From Bacillota bacterium (GTDB lineage Bacteria; Bacillota; Clostridia; DSM-8532), in contig JAKIML020000080.1 in the NCBI GenBank assembly GCA_022702935.2, positions 1-64,000 on the forward strand: a DNA stretch of 64,000 nucleotides, given 5' to 3'. This document shows positions 42,410-51,633 of this stretch, in pieces. The notes under the pieces were generated by a model. The model was not told where the DNA came from, did no database searches, and saw only the letters and a program-made list of their open reading frames with translations. A program made the translations under genes and the position numbers. Every line of letters begins with the position of its first letter. Position 1 is the stretch's first letter.

Positions 42410-43961
42410 AGCAAAGAGTTTCATAGCAGGAAGCAAGGCAAGAACCCAAGGCGGGGCTGCCAAGGTCCAAAAGACCGCTACCCCCAAGCCGGATGGAAAG
42501 GCCAACAACGCTCAAGCCAGGTCGTCTGAGGTACGAAAGCCGGTCCAGGAAAACAAGAGCGAGTCCAGGGCAGCCTCAACAGCAGGCAAAACCCCGGTTC
42601 CGCAGCACTCATCCCTGGTATCCCGCATAAGCACCTTCTATACCAAGATGTTTGCATCCTGGCTTTCTACGGCTCTTATCGTCATTTTTGGACTGGTCAT
42701 TGCCTTTAATATTCTATATCTGGTTTTTGATTTTAAATCGGTTCTGGATGGTGTGGCTCAGCCTGAAACTGTCCAGAGTTTTGTTGACCATGTAAATCAC
42801 CTTCAGGATGCGCCCGTGGTCCTAGTGGATGACAAGGGCGAAACAATCGCATCTTCCATGGAACAGGAAATACTATCCACCCCGGGAACAGGCGTGGTGG
42901 ACTTTTCTGTCATAAACAGACGGGTCTTTTTAACCCATGGCAGGCACTATTGGGTTGAGGGGACCCAATTTACAATGGTGATTTATCATGACATCACCTT
43001 TATGCTCCTGGAGGTTGTAGTGATTGGTGCGGCAGCCATCCTGCTCTTTTTGGTCAGCCTGCTCACCATTTATGTGCGTGGCAGCTACCTGACCCGCAAG
43101 GCCTTTGGTGTGTTGGATGAACTGATTATCAAGGCCAACAACATTTCCTCCCAAAATCTTAACCTTCGGCTTAATGTCAGTGACTCAGCCGATGAGGTTA
43201 TAGATTTTGCGGTCACCTTTAATAGAATGATGGATCGCATTGAAAGGGCCTATGAGAAGCAGAACCAGTTTGTGTCGGATGCCTCCCATGAGCTTCGGAC
43301 ACCCATTGCCGTCATTCAGGGCTATGCCCGGATGCTGGAGCGCTGGGGCAAGGATGACAAGGAGATTCTCCAGGAATCCATAGAGGCCATCAACAAAGAA
43401 TCAAAGAATATGCAGGACCTGGTGGACAAGCTGCTCTTTATTGCGCGGAATGACAAGGACACCCTGGTTTTGGTCAAGAAACAGTTTGATATGAGCGAGC
43501 TGATTCAGGAGCTGGTTCGGGATACCCTCATGCTGGAAACCCGGCACGAGATCAAAAGCATTATCCGGCCCGATGTAAAGGTCTATGGGGACAGGGACAG
43601 AATCAAACAGACCCTGAGAATCTTTGTGGACAATGCTATTAAATACACCGAGCCCGGCGGCACCATAACGCTTAAGCTGGATGTGGAGGACAACCAGGCG
43701 GTGGCCGTGGTTTCCGATACGGGAATAGGGATTCCTGAGAAGGATCTTTCCAATATCTTCGACCGCTTTTATCGTGTGGATACAGCCCGGGAAAGGAATA
43801 AGGGGGGGCATGGCCTGGGCCTTTCCATTGCACGGATTATCGTCCTGCGTCACGGCGGCCGCATCAAGGTGGCCAGCAAGGTGGGGGAAGGGACACGATT
43901 CAGTATCTTTCTTCCCATGGAACAGCCCAAGGAGAATGCAGAGGAAAACCAGGAGGCATGA
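42393..43961 (+). CDS. sensor histidine kinase, HAMP-containing
   Basis: This 522-aa kinase has an unusually long, low-complexity cytoplasmic lead of about 85 residues (rich in Lys, Ala, Ser, Gln). Two membrane helices (about 88-112 and 202-228) flank an extracellular sensor, then come HAMP, HisKA with phospho-His299 (SDASHELRTPIAVIQGYARM) and HATPase (DNAIKYTEPGG, DTGIGIPEKD, GHGLGLSIAR). The start is TTG 42393, inside the end of the regulator gene. The lead would be absent in most ArlS/CssS-type kinases. Confidence 0.87.
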   Translation: MKIKDRAKSFIAGSKARTQGGAAKVQKTATPKPDGKANNAQARSSEVRKPVQENKSESRAASTAGKTPVPQHSSLVSRISTFYTKMFASWLSTALIVIFGLVIAFNILYLVFDFKSVLDGVAQPETVQSFVDHVNHLQDAPVVLVDDKGETIASSMEQEILSTPGTGVVDFSVINRRVFLTHGRHYWVEGTQFTMVIYHDITFMLLEVVVIGAAAILLFLVSLLTIYVRGSYLTRKAFGVLDELIIKANNISSQNLNLRLNVSDSADEVIDFAVTFNRMMDRIERAYEKQNQFVSDASHELRTPIAVIQGYARMLERWGKDDKEILQESIEAINKESKNMQDLVDKLLFIARNDKDTLVLVKKQFDMSELIQELVRDTLMLETRHEIKSIIRPDVKVYGDRDRIKQTLRIFVDNAIKYTEPGGTITLKLDVEDNQAVAVVSDTGIGIPEKDLSNIFDRFYRVDTARERNKGGHGLGLSIARIIVLRHGGRIKVASKVGEGTRFSIFLPMEQPKENAEENQEA

Positions 43962-43979
43962 GTTCATTTCCGCATTCAA

Positions 43980-44008
43980 TTGAAATAGCAAGGGAATAAT
44001 GGTAAGAT
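43980..44008 (+). promoter_or_regulatory. promoter of the TPR-protein gene
   Basis: TTGAAA (43980-43985), 17 nt, TAAGAT (44003-44008), about 30 nt before the coding start. Confidence 0.5.
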
Positions 44009-44040
44009 AATTCATATATTTGCATTAGGAGAAATGATTC

Positions 44041-44958
44041 ATGACTAATTCTTTAGGCTCCTTGATTCGCTTTATTCTGCCATTGGCGCTGGTTTATCTG
44101 ATCTATAACTCGTTTGGTGCCGTTGCTGCGCTTTTAGCGCTTATTGTATTTATATTGTCCAGCTTAATCCTGAACCGGGGCATGATGCTTCAGAATCAGG
44201 CCAGCAAGAAATATCAAAAGGGTGATTTTGAAGGCGCCCTTAACGATCTGAAGGCTGCCGTAGCCAAGGATCCTAAGAATGCGAAGATTCGGAGTACCTA
44301 TGCCTTCCTTCTGCTCAAGCTGGGATACCATGACGAAGCTGGCGTGCAGTTGGAGGAAGCCTTTAAGACAGCTCCGGAAGCAGACAAGAATTCCATGAAG
44401 GTGACCAAAGCCTTAATTCTCTGGAAGCAGGGAAAGCTGGACGAGGCCATAGACTTGCTTACCGAGCTGATTAAAGATTACGAGACCACCAATGTCTATG
44501 CCACCCTGGGATTTCTTCTCATTGAAAAAGGCGATCTTGAAAGAGCCCTTGAGTTCAACCTCCAGGCCAAGGATTATAACAGCAGCAGTCCCATCATTCT
44601 GGATAATCTGGGAACCACCTATTTCCTGCTGGGCGAGGTGGACAAGGCCCTGGAAACCCATGAAGAGGCCATGAAGTGCAAACCCAATTTCCCCGAGGCG
44701 TTCTATAACTATGCCCGGGTTCTTGAAAAAACAGGGGATATCGAGAAGGCACTGTATATGACACGGCATGCCCTCACCTTACGCTTCTGGAACACCAGCA
44801 CGGTGACCAAAGAAGAGGTAGAGGCCTATATGAAGACCCTGGAAGAGAAGGAACAGGCATTTCAGGCCGAGCTGGCCGAGAAGAAGAAACTGGCCAGAGA
44901 AGCTGCCGTATCTCAGGATGACGCGCAGGAAGAACCCGTCAATACACAGGATGAATAG
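44041..44958 (+). CDS. membrane-anchored TPR protein
   Basis: This 305-aa protein has two hydrophobic N-terminal segments (about 8-22 and 26-42) and then five to six tetratricopeptide repeats, for example ASKKYQKGDFEGALNDLKAA and LGTTYFLLGEVDKALETHEE. It ends in a charged Glu/Lys/Ala tail. TPR proteins are scaffolds; the partner is unknown. AGGAGAAAT precedes ATG 44041. It is followed 26 nt later by the methionine-gamma-lyase-like gene. Confidence 0.8.
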   Translation: MTNSLGSLIRFILPLALVYLIYNSFGAVAALLALIVFILSSLILNRGMMLQNQASKKYQKGDFEGALNDLKAAVAKDPKNAKIRSTYAFLLLKLGYHDEAGVQLEEAFKTAPEADKNSMKVTKALILWKQGKLDEAIDLLTELIKDYETTNVYATLGFLLIEKGDLERALEFNLQAKDYNSSSPIILDNLGTTYFLLGEVDKALETHEEAMKCKPNFPEAFYNYARVLEKTGDIEKALYMTRHALTLRFWNTSTVTKEEVEAYMKTLEEKEQAFQAELAEKKKLAREAAVSQDDAQEEPVNTQDE

Positions 44959-44984
44959 CACATTTACATACTAAAGAGGTTGAA

Positions 44985-46283
44985 ATGAGTAACAAGAGCG
45001 AATATTACTACGAATTCGGTATTGATCCCCAGATTATTAATTTTGCCAAAGAAGCTGAAGAAGCTGTGAAAAGCAGCTTTTCCCATATTGATGCCATTAA
45101 GGAGCAAAATCAGCTCAAGGTCATCCGTGCCATGCAGCTTGAAAAGGTCAGCGATACGCATTTTTCGGGAACAACCGGGTATGGCTATAACGACAGGGGC
45201 CGGGAAATTCTTGATGCGGTATATGCCCATGCCTTCAAAGCTGAGGATGCCCTTGTTCGTCACAGTATCACTTGTGGCTCTCACGCATTGGCCCTCTGTC
45301 TTTATGGCGTTTTGCGGCCAGGTGACGAGCTGCTTTCCATTACCGGCAAGCCCTATGATACCCTGGATGAAGTCATTGGCCTCAGAGGCCAGCCGGGTGC
45401 AGGCTCCCTGAAGGAATACGGAGTCTCCTACCACCAGGTTGAACTGACCCAGGAAGGCTTGTTGGATCTTGAAGCCATTGAAAAGGCCATCAATCCTAAG
45501 ACAAAACTGATTTTCATTCAACGCTCCAGGGGCTATGCCTGGAGACCTGCATTAACCATTGCTGAAATTGAGCGGGTGGTGGCGTATGTCAAACGCCTGA
45601 AACCCGATGTTTGGGTCATGGTGGATAACTGCTATGGTGAATTTGTTGAGGAAAGGGAACCCACCGAGGTTGGCGTAGACCTGATGGCGGGCTCATTGAT
45701 AAAAAACCCCGGCGGCGGCTTGGTGCCTTCGGGTGGTTATATTGCCGGTCGCAAGGATCTGGTGGAGCTGGTCTCCTACCGGATGACCCTGCCCGGTCTT
45801 GGCCGGGAGGTAGGAGCCACCCTGGGTCAAAATCGTCTGCTGTTCCAGGGCTTCTTTATGGCGCCCCATGTGGTTGCCGAAAGTCTCAAGGGTGCCGTGT
45901 TCACGGCACAGCTTATGCGTTCTCTCGGATTTGAAACCTATCCGGGTCCCTTTGACCCCAGGTGCGATCTTATACAAGCCATTAAGTTTAACCGGGAAGA
46001 TGCCGTCATTGCTTTCTGTCAGGGCATCCAGGAGGGGTCGCCGGTGGATTCCTTTGTAAAGCCCGAACCCTGGGATATGCCCGGCTATGATTCTCCCGTC
46101 ATCATGGCGGCAGGAGCCTTTATTCAGGGATCTTCCATTGAACTGAGCGCTGATGCGCCCATCAGACCGCCCTATACGGCCTATATGCAGGGTGGCCTGG
46201 TTTACGAGCATGTGAAGCTGGGTGCCATGTGTGCTGTTCAAAAGCTTGTCCGGCAGGGCATTGTCAGCCTGCCTGTCAAATAA
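44985..46283 (+). CDS. methionine gamma-lyase family protein (aluminium-resistance type), PLP enzyme
   Basis: This 432-aa fold-type I PLP protein belongs to the family annotated as aluminium resistance/methionine gamma-lyase-like. Landmarks are FSGTTGYGYNDRGREILD, SGSHALA-like HSITCGSHALAL, WVMVDNCYGEFVE, and the presumed PLP-Lys region AGSLIKNPGGGLVPSGGYIAG. Many Clostridia and Bacilli encode it near glnR or cell-division genes; the physiological substrate is uncertain. AAGAGG precedes ATG 44985. HlyD-like and yggS genes follow on the same strand. Confidence 0.85.
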   Translation: MSNKSEYYYEFGIDPQIINFAKEAEEAVKSSFSHIDAIKEQNQLKVIRAMQLEKVSDTHFSGTTGYGYNDRGREILDAVYAHAFKAEDALVRHSITCGSHALALCLYGVLRPGDELLSITGKPYDTLDEVIGLRGQPGAGSLKEYGVSYHQVELTQEGLLDLEAIEKAINPKTKLIFIQRSRGYAWRPALTIAEIERVVAYVKRLKPDVWVMVDNCYGEFVEEREPTEVGVDLMAGSLIKNPGGGLVPSGGYIAGRKDLVELVSYRMTLPGLGREVGATLGQNRLLFQGFFMAPHVVAESLKGAVFTAQLMRSLGFETYPGPFDPRCDLIQAIKFNREDAVIAFCQGIQEGSPVDSFVKPEPWDMPGYDSPVIMAAGAFIQGSSIELSADAPIRPPYTAYMQGGLVYEHVKLGAMCAVQKLVRQGIVSLPVK

Positions 46284-46300
46284 ACCTGTGGAGGGTTTGT

Positions 46301-47620
46301 ATGGCAAATGAGTTGGAAGAAAGACTAAGGATAAAGAGAGCCCGCAGAAACCGAAGACGCTTTTTCAGTCTTTTAGGTTTTCTTCTTCTGCTCATCTATG
46401 TTCCTGCACTCTGGAACTGGCTTTTTTCCAAAAACCATGAGATTGGGGTCATCAAGACTGCAACCCTTGAGATCAAGGTGCCGGTCAATGCTCTGTTTAT
46501 TCGTAACGAAAAACTCCTTCTTTCCCCGGAAAAGGGTATTATCCTGCCCAATGTTCAATACGGTGAACGGGTGGCCAGGGGTGGTGTGGTAGCCTCCTAT
46601 GTCCGGGCTGATATGAAGGCCATCAATGACAGCTATAAACAGATGGAAATAGAGATTCTTAAAAGGGTTGTGGCCAAGTTCGATCAAGCCGTAGGCATCG
46701 AACGGGAGCTTTGGGAAGATGCCATAGAGGCTCAGATGGATAAGCTCACAGCCATGGGAAATGCCAGGGACTTAAGTGATGCCGAGTCCATCAGGGCGGC
46801 CATTGACAATGTTCTCGAGGCAAAGGCCAGATACATGCTGGACAGCGGCATGGAATTTACCAATGAGAAGAAAGAATTGGAGCGCTTAAGAAGCAGCATC
46901 GAGCAATCGGTTACCAACATCAGGGCTGATTTTTCGGCCGTTGTATCCTATACTGTTGATGGCTATGAAGAATCACTGACCCCAGAAACCATGAACCAGA
47001 TCACTCTTGAGAAGATCAATGAGATCATGGAAAAAGGCAAGGTTCCCGATAAGAGAATTACGCCGCCGGAGATTGCCGGTAAGGAGGGTGAGCCCTTCGG
47101 CAAGCTGGTGATGAACGATGTAGCCTGGATTGCATTAAGCGTTCCCGAACAGCAGGGAAGGCAGATTGCGGTTCTTAAGGACAAGGCCGCGCTTCAAGGC
47201 AAGGAACTGACCCTGGAGCTTGAGGTGGAGGGGGTCAGCGACTACATTCCCGTTACCGTAGAGACCATTGGGCAAGCCCAGGACGGCAACATGATGGTTA
47301 CTGTCAGGATGGACAAGTACATCGAGAAGACCATGGACTACCGCGCCAGCAAGGGAAACCTTGTTATTCAGAGCATTACCGGGATGAAGGTGCCCATAAG
47401 AAGCTTATTCAATATCAATTCGGTGGACGACACAGCCGATATTGCTATTGTATATATGAACAAGGCCGTGTTCAGACGAGTCAAGATTGTCGGCCGCCAG
47501 GACTCCTATGCCATCATCGAGAATGTGGACCCCACCAAGACGACTGAGAATGTAAACATCTTTGATATATACCTGGTCAATCCCAATAATATTGTAGAAG
47601 GACAGGTGATTGAAAAATGA
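46301..47620 (+). CDS. HlyD-like membrane-anchored protein
   Basis: This 439-aa protein has a positively charged lead, one membrane helix (about residues 24-41) and an extracellular part with a split lipoyl-like/beta-barrel pattern around a helical hairpin (about 110-215). This resembles membrane-fusion (HlyD) proteins, but no ABC exporter is encoded nearby. The ATG at 46301 follows GAGGG; an earlier in-frame ATG lies within the lyase gene. It overlaps yggS by 4 nt. Its fixed place before yggS-sepF suggests an envelope or division-related role, inferred from context only. Confidence 0.72.
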   Translation: MANELEERLRIKRARRNRRRFFSLLGFLLLLIYVPALWNWLFSKNHEIGVIKTATLEIKVPVNALFIRNEKLLLSPEKGIILPNVQYGERVARGGVVASYVRADMKAINDSYKQMEIEILKRVVAKFDQAVGIERELWEDAIEAQMDKLTAMGNARDLSDAESIRAAIDNVLEAKARYMLDSGMEFTNEKKELERLRSSIEQSVTNIRADFSAVVSYTVDGYEESLTPETMNQITLEKINEIMEKGKVPDKRITPPEIAGKEGEPFGKLVMNDVAWIALSVPEQQGRQIAVLKDKAALQGKELTLELEVEGVSDYIPVTVETIGQAQDGNMMVTVRMDKYIEKTMDYRASKGNLVIQSITGMKVPIRSLFNINSVDDTADIAIVYMNKAVFRRVKIVGRQDSYAIIENVDPTKTTENVNIFDIYLVNPNNIVEGQVIEK

Positions 47621-48324
47621 GCGGGAGCCATTTGGAAAGCCTCCAAAAGTCCTACGACGCAATCAGGCAGGAAATCAGAGAAAGGGCTTTGAAAGCCAAT
47701 CGGAAGCCCGAGGATATTTTGCTTGTGGGTGTGACAAAAACCGTTGACGTCCCCGTCATGCAGGCGGCTTATGATTTAGGAATAACCCATTTTGCCGAAA
47801 ACAGGGTTCAGGAATATCTTAGAAAGGCCGATATACTCAATAGGGACTGTTGCTGGCATTTTATAGGAAGACTTCAGACCAATAAAGTGAAATATCTGGA
47901 TCAGCGTATTAAGCTAATTCATTCGCTGGACAGGATGGAGCTGGCCCAGGCCCTTGACAACAGAGGAAAGGCCATTAACTACCGTTTCCCGGTGTTGGTG
48001 CAGGTGAATGTGGCCGGTGAAAGCACAAAGGCAGGAATTTCACCTGAAGCGCTGAAAAATTTTTTGATTACACTGTCAAAAATGGGTAATATTCATGTAA
48101 AGGGTTTAATGACCATAGCGCCCTATACCGAGGATCCCGAGGATGTACGCTATGTTTTTCGGGAATTACGAAAACTATTAGTTGACATAATGAGGGAAAG
48201 GGTAGAAAATATCAATATGGATGAACTCTCCATGGGCATGAGCAATGACTATGCCATTGCCGTGGAAGAGGGGGCAACCATTGTAAGGATAGGCAGCAGC
48301 CTATTCGGAGAGAGAGTTTATTGA
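47617..48324 (+). CDS. yggS: PLP homeostasis protein YggS/YlmE (PLPBP)
   Basis: This 235-aa TIM-barrel protein binds PLP through the Lys in LLVGVTKTVD and shows WHFIGRLQTNK, HSLDRMELA, VLVQVNVAGESTKAG, GLMTIAPY and SMGMSNDYAIAVEEGATIVRIGSS. It buffers free PLP and affects amino-acid metabolism. The ATG overlaps the stop of the HlyD-like gene. In Bacillus it is ylmE, directly before sepF (ylmF), as here. Confidence 0.93.
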   Translation: MSGSHLESLQKSYDAIRQEIRERALKANRKPEDILLVGVTKTVDVPVMQAAYDLGITHFAENRVQEYLRKADILNRDCCWHFIGRLQTNKVKYLDQRIKLIHSLDRMELAQALDNRGKAINYRFPVLVQVNVAGESTKAGISPEALKNFLITLSKMGNIHVKGLMTIAPYTEDPEDVRYVFRELRKLLVDIMRERVENINMDELSMGMSNDYAIAVEEGATIVRIGSSLFGERVY

Positions 48325-48372
48325 GCCGTAAGGCTTGTGATATTTTACCAATGAAAACTGGAGGAAAATACT

Positions 48373-48825
48373 ATGGCTAAATTATTTGAGAAGGTTCTTG
48401 ACTTTGTTGGCTGGGAGTCCAGTGCTGAGGAAGAAGAGGAGTTCTACGAAGAGGAAGTGGAAAGCACGGCCTCGAAGAATGACCGCTTTGCATCTCAGAG
48501 AAAGAATCCCCAGGGCAAAGTTCTTAGCATGAATAACAACAATAATCTTAAGGTTGTTATTCAATCACCTCAAAACATTCTTGAAGCCCGTGAGCTCTGT
48601 GATCATTTAAAGGCTAACAAGCCCGTCATCATGAATGTGGAAGGCGTGGATACTCCCCTTGCACAGAGAATGGTTGACTTTTTAAGTGGTGCAGTTTATT
48701 GCTTGGACGGTGACATTCAAAAGATTTCAACAGGTATTTTCCTTGCAACCCCTGCCAGTATCGAAATCACCGGCGACCTTAAGGATGAAATGAGAAATAA
48801 GGGAGTTTTTTCCTGGGTTAAGTAA
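48373..48825 (+). CDS. sepF: cell division protein SepF
   Basis: This 150-aa protein has an amphipathic N-terminal helix (LFEKVLDFVGWE) for membrane binding, an acidic linker, and the SepF core (VVIQSPQNILEARELCDHLKA, MVDFLSGAVYCLDGDIQKI). SepF tethers FtsZ to the membrane and bundles it. GGAGGAAAA precedes ATG 48373. Gene order yggS-sepF-yggT-divIVA is the conserved Firmicute arrangement. Confidence 0.94.
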   Translation: MAKLFEKVLDFVGWESSAEEEEEFYEEEVESTASKNDRFASQRKNPQGKVLSMNNNNNLKVVIQSPQNILEARELCDHLKANKPVIMNVEGVDTPLAQRMVDFLSGAVYCLDGDIQKISTGIFLATPASIEITGDLKDEMRNKGVFSWVK

Positions 48826-48828
48826 GCC

Positions 48829-49098
48829 ATGGGGACACAGGCATGCATCATTGCTCTTAGAGCTGTCATCCGTGTGATGCAGTGTGTTGTCATACTGAGG
48901 ATAGCTTGTGAGTTTATGGTCATAAAAAGGGACCTTAAGCCCTTTCAGTTTTTAGTGGCAATATCCGAACCGCTTTTTGAACCCATTCGTAAAGTCCTGA
49001 CAAAACAGACGAAGGATAAAAAAATGAGATTTGATATCTCGCCTTTCGTTGTTTTGGTATTACTCAATATTGTTCATTCCATATTGAAGAGATTCTGA
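48829..49098 (+). CDS. yggT: YggT family membrane protein
   Basis: This 89-aa protein has two hydrophobic segments and the YggT signature around AISEPLFEPIRKVL and DISPFVVLVLLNIV. It corresponds to ylmG of Bacillus, of uncertain role in division or envelope integrity. It begins 3 nt after the sepF stop. Confidence 0.88.
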   Translation: MGTQACIIALRAVIRVMQCVVILRIACEFMVIKRDLKPFQFLVAISEPLFEPIRKVLTKQTKDKKMRFDISPFVVLVLLNIVHSILKRF

Positions 49099-49144
49099 TG
49101 TTTGTTGATTTTAATTGTGCTTTTGTTGATGGGGGGTGCGGCGT

Positions 49145-49618
49145 GTGAACTTTATGCCTAACGATCTCCAGAACATCGTTTTTAAAAAAGGTTTGGTAGG
49201 CTATAATGCTTATCAGGTCGAGGATGTCCTGCAAAAGGTTGTGGAGGATCTCGCGGAGCTTATTCGTGATAATACCAAGCTTAAGGAAAAGCTGACCGAC
49301 GAACAGGATAAGCTCAAGTACTATAAAAGTATTGAGAACCAGTTGCAAAACAGTCTGATTATTGCTCAGCAGACCAGTGAAGAGATTGTGGCCAATGCGC
49401 GTAAAAATGCTGAGAATATTGTTAAGGAAGCGGAGCTTCAGGCCAATCAGATCATCGAGGAAGCCAACCGGGGCGTTCTGGGAATCCGCTTTGAATATGA
49501 AAGGCTGAAACGGGAGGTTGAGGCGTATCGGGCCAAGATTGAAAGCATTATTCAATCCCAGCTCAAGTCGCTTCAGACCCTGAATGAGCATGACAATATG
49601 GATTCCAAGGCCGTTTGA
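49145..49618 (+). CDS. divIVA: DivIVA domain-containing protein
   Basis: This 157-aa protein has the N-terminal membrane-curvature motif (NDLQNIVFKKGLVGYNAYQV) followed by a long coiled coil. DivIVA marks cell poles and septa and recruits division and sporulation factors. The start is GTG 49145 with a G-rich site about 8 nt upstream; GTG 49136 and ATG 49154 are alternatives. Confidence 0.9.
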   Translation: MNFMPNDLQNIVFKKGLVGYNAYQVEDVLQKVVEDLAELIRDNTKLKEKLTDEQDKLKYYKSIENQLQNSLIIAQQTSEEIVANARKNAENIVKEAELQANQIIEEANRGVLGIRFEYERLKREVEAYRAKIESIIQSQLKSLQTLNEHDNMDSKAV

Positions 49619-49676
49619 TGTTGGAGCAAAACCCGGTTTTAAAGGGAAAAAGACGTTAAATATTGATGAAATAGAA

Positions 49677-49703
49677 TTAGCACTCTCGACAGGAGAGTGC
49701 TAA
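49677..49703. promoter_or_regulatory. CIRCE operator (HrcA site)
   Basis: A perfect CIRCE element: TTAGCACTC (49677-49685), 9 nt, GAGTGCTAA (49695-49703). This indicates control of htpG by the heat-shock repressor HrcA. It sits 8 nt upstream of the presumed -35 of htpG rather than downstream of it. Confidence 0.92.
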
Positions 49704-49711
49704 TGTTTTCC

Positions 49712-49740
49712 TTGACATTCTCTGACCTTATGATTATGAT
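49712..49740 (+). promoter_or_regulatory. sigma-A promoter of htpG-queA
   Basis: TTGACA (49712-49717), 17 nt, TATGAT (49735-49740), 33 nt before the htpG start. Confidence 0.75.
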
Positions 49741-49773
49741 ATATCGATAGAAAAGTCAAGTAGGAGGTTCACC

Positions 49774-51633
49774 ATGATTAATGAGAAAGGTAATATCTCG
49801 ATTCATACTGAGAATATTTTTCCCATTATTAAGAAATGGCTTTACTCAGAAAAGGATATTTTCCTTCGAGAACTCATATCCAATGCCTCTGATGCAATCA
49901 GCAAGCTGAAAAAGCTGGCCGATATTGGTGAAGCAAAGCTCGGTGAGGACTATAAGCCGCGCATAGAGGTCGGCGTCAATAAAGAAAAAGGGACCATTGC
50001 CATAACCGATAACGGTATCGGTATGACCGACGAAGAGGTCAAGAAATACATCAATCAAATCGCATTTTCCGGGGCCAAGGACTTTATTGAAAAATACAAG
50101 GACAAGACCGATGATCAGCAGATTATCGGACATTTTGGCCTTGGCTTCTATTCTTCCTTTATGGTCAGTTCCAAGGTGACCATTGACACCCTGTCCTACC
50201 GTGAAGGGGAGAAGGCCGTACGCTGGGAAAGCACCGGCGATACCGAGTACACCATGGAGGAATCATCAAAGACCACCATGGGAACCACTGTCACCCTGAC
50301 CCTTGCAGAGGATTCCAAGGAGTTCCTGGATGTTTGGAAGGTCAGGGAGATTGTTAAGAAGTATTTTGCCTTCCTGCAATATGAGATCTATATTGTGGAT
50401 GAAAACGCCAAGAAGGACGATAAGAAGGAAGCCGAGGAGAAGCCCATCAACAATACTCAGCCGCTGTGGCTGAAGAATCCCAGGGACTGCACCGATGAAG
50501 AGTACAAGAGCTTCTATCATGAGGTGTTCACCGATTTCAATGATCCCCTGTTCTGGATTCACATCAATATGGACTATCCCTTTAACATGAAGGGCATTAT
50601 CTATTTCCCCAAGCTCAAGCACGAGTTTGAGACCATGGAGGGGAAGATCAAGCTCTACTATAACCAGGTCTTTGTGGCTGACAATATCAAAGAGGTTATT
50701 CCTGAGTTCCTCATGCTCTTAAAGGGCTGTCTGGACTGCCCCGATCTGCCCCTGAATGTTTCCAGAAGCTTCTTGCAAAATGAAGGGTATGTGGAGAAGA
50801 TCTCGGCCCATATCACCAAAAAGGTGGCAGACAAACTGCAGCTTCTGTTTAAGAAGGACCGCGAGAACTATGAAAAATACTGGGAGGATATCAATCCCTT
50901 CGTCAAATACGGCTGCATGCGTGAGCACAAGTTCTACGAGAAGGTTAAGGATATTCTTATCTTCAAAACCATCAATGACAAGTTCGTCACCCTGTCCCAG
51001 TACCTTGAGGACAATAAGTCCGACGACAAGAAAGTCTATTATGTCAATGATGAAAAGCAGCAGGCTCAGTATATTCGCATGTTCAAGGAACACAATATGG
51101 ATGCCGTTATTCTCAGCACCTTGATTGACAGTCATTTCATCAGCTTTATGGAGGCTGAGAACAAGGACGTGAAGTTCCTGCGCGTAGATGCGGATATCAA
51201 TAGTGTGATGAAGTCCGAGGACACCAGGGAAGAGGATAAGAAGGCCCTCTTGGAAAAGCTCCAGACCATCTTTAAGGAAGCCACCGGGAATGATAAGCTA
51301 AAGGTTGAGGTAGAAGCGTTAAAGAGTGAATCCACACCGGCCATCATCCTTTTGTCGGAGCAATCACGCCGGTTTATGGAAATGAGCCGCAGCTTTGGCG
51401 GTAACTTCAATGCCGATCTCTTCCCCAAGGAGGAGACCTTGATGCTCAACAGCAATAACCCGCTGATTAAGCGGATAGTGGATCTCTATGGGGAGGATAA
51501 TAGGAAAGAGGATGTGATTCTTGCCGCAAGCCATGTCTATGATCTTGCCCTTCTGAATCACAGACAGCTTGAACCTGCCACCATGGAGAAGTTTATTGAG
51601 CGCAGCAATACATTATTAATGAGGTTATTATGA
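49774..51633 (+). CDS. htpG: molecular chaperone HtpG (Hsp90)
   Basis: This 619-aa Hsp90 has the N-terminal GHKL ATPase ([39 protein letters not shown]), a charged linker near 220-235, the middle domain with NVSRSFLQ, and a C-terminal dimerisation domain. It folds and stabilises client proteins during stress. AGGAGG precedes ATG 49774. The gene overlaps queA by 4 nt. CIRCE control differs from B. subtilis, where htpG is outside the HrcA regulon. Confidence 0.96.
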   Translation: MINEKGNISIHTENIFPIIKKWLYSEKDIFLRELISNASDAISKLKKLADIGEAKLGEDYKPRIEVGVNKEKGTIAITDNGIGMTDEEVKKYINQIAFSGAKDFIEKYKDKTDDQQIIGHFGLGFYSSFMVSSKVTIDTLSYREGEKAVRWESTGDTEYTMEESSKTTMGTTVTLTLAEDSKEFLDVWKVREIVKKYFAFLQYEIYIVDENAKKDDKKEAEEKPINNTQPLWLKNPRDCTDEEYKSFYHEVFTDFNDPLFWIHINMDYPFNMKGIIYFPKLKHEFETMEGKIKLYYNQVFVADNIKEVIPEFLMLLKGCLDCPDLPLNVSRSFLQNEGYVEKISAHITKKVADKLQLLFKKDRENYEKYWEDINPFVKYGCMREHKFYEKVKDILIFKTINDKFVTLSQYLEDNKSDDKKVYYVNDEKQQAQYIRMFKEHNMDAVILSTLIDSHFISFMEAENKDVKFLRVDADINSVMKSEDTREEDKKALLEKLQTIFKEATGNDKLKVEVEALKSESTPAIILLSEQSRRFMEMSRSFGGNFNADLFPKEETLMLNSNNPLIKRIVDLYGEDNRKEDVILAASHVYDLALLNHRQLEPATMEKFIERSNTLLMRLL

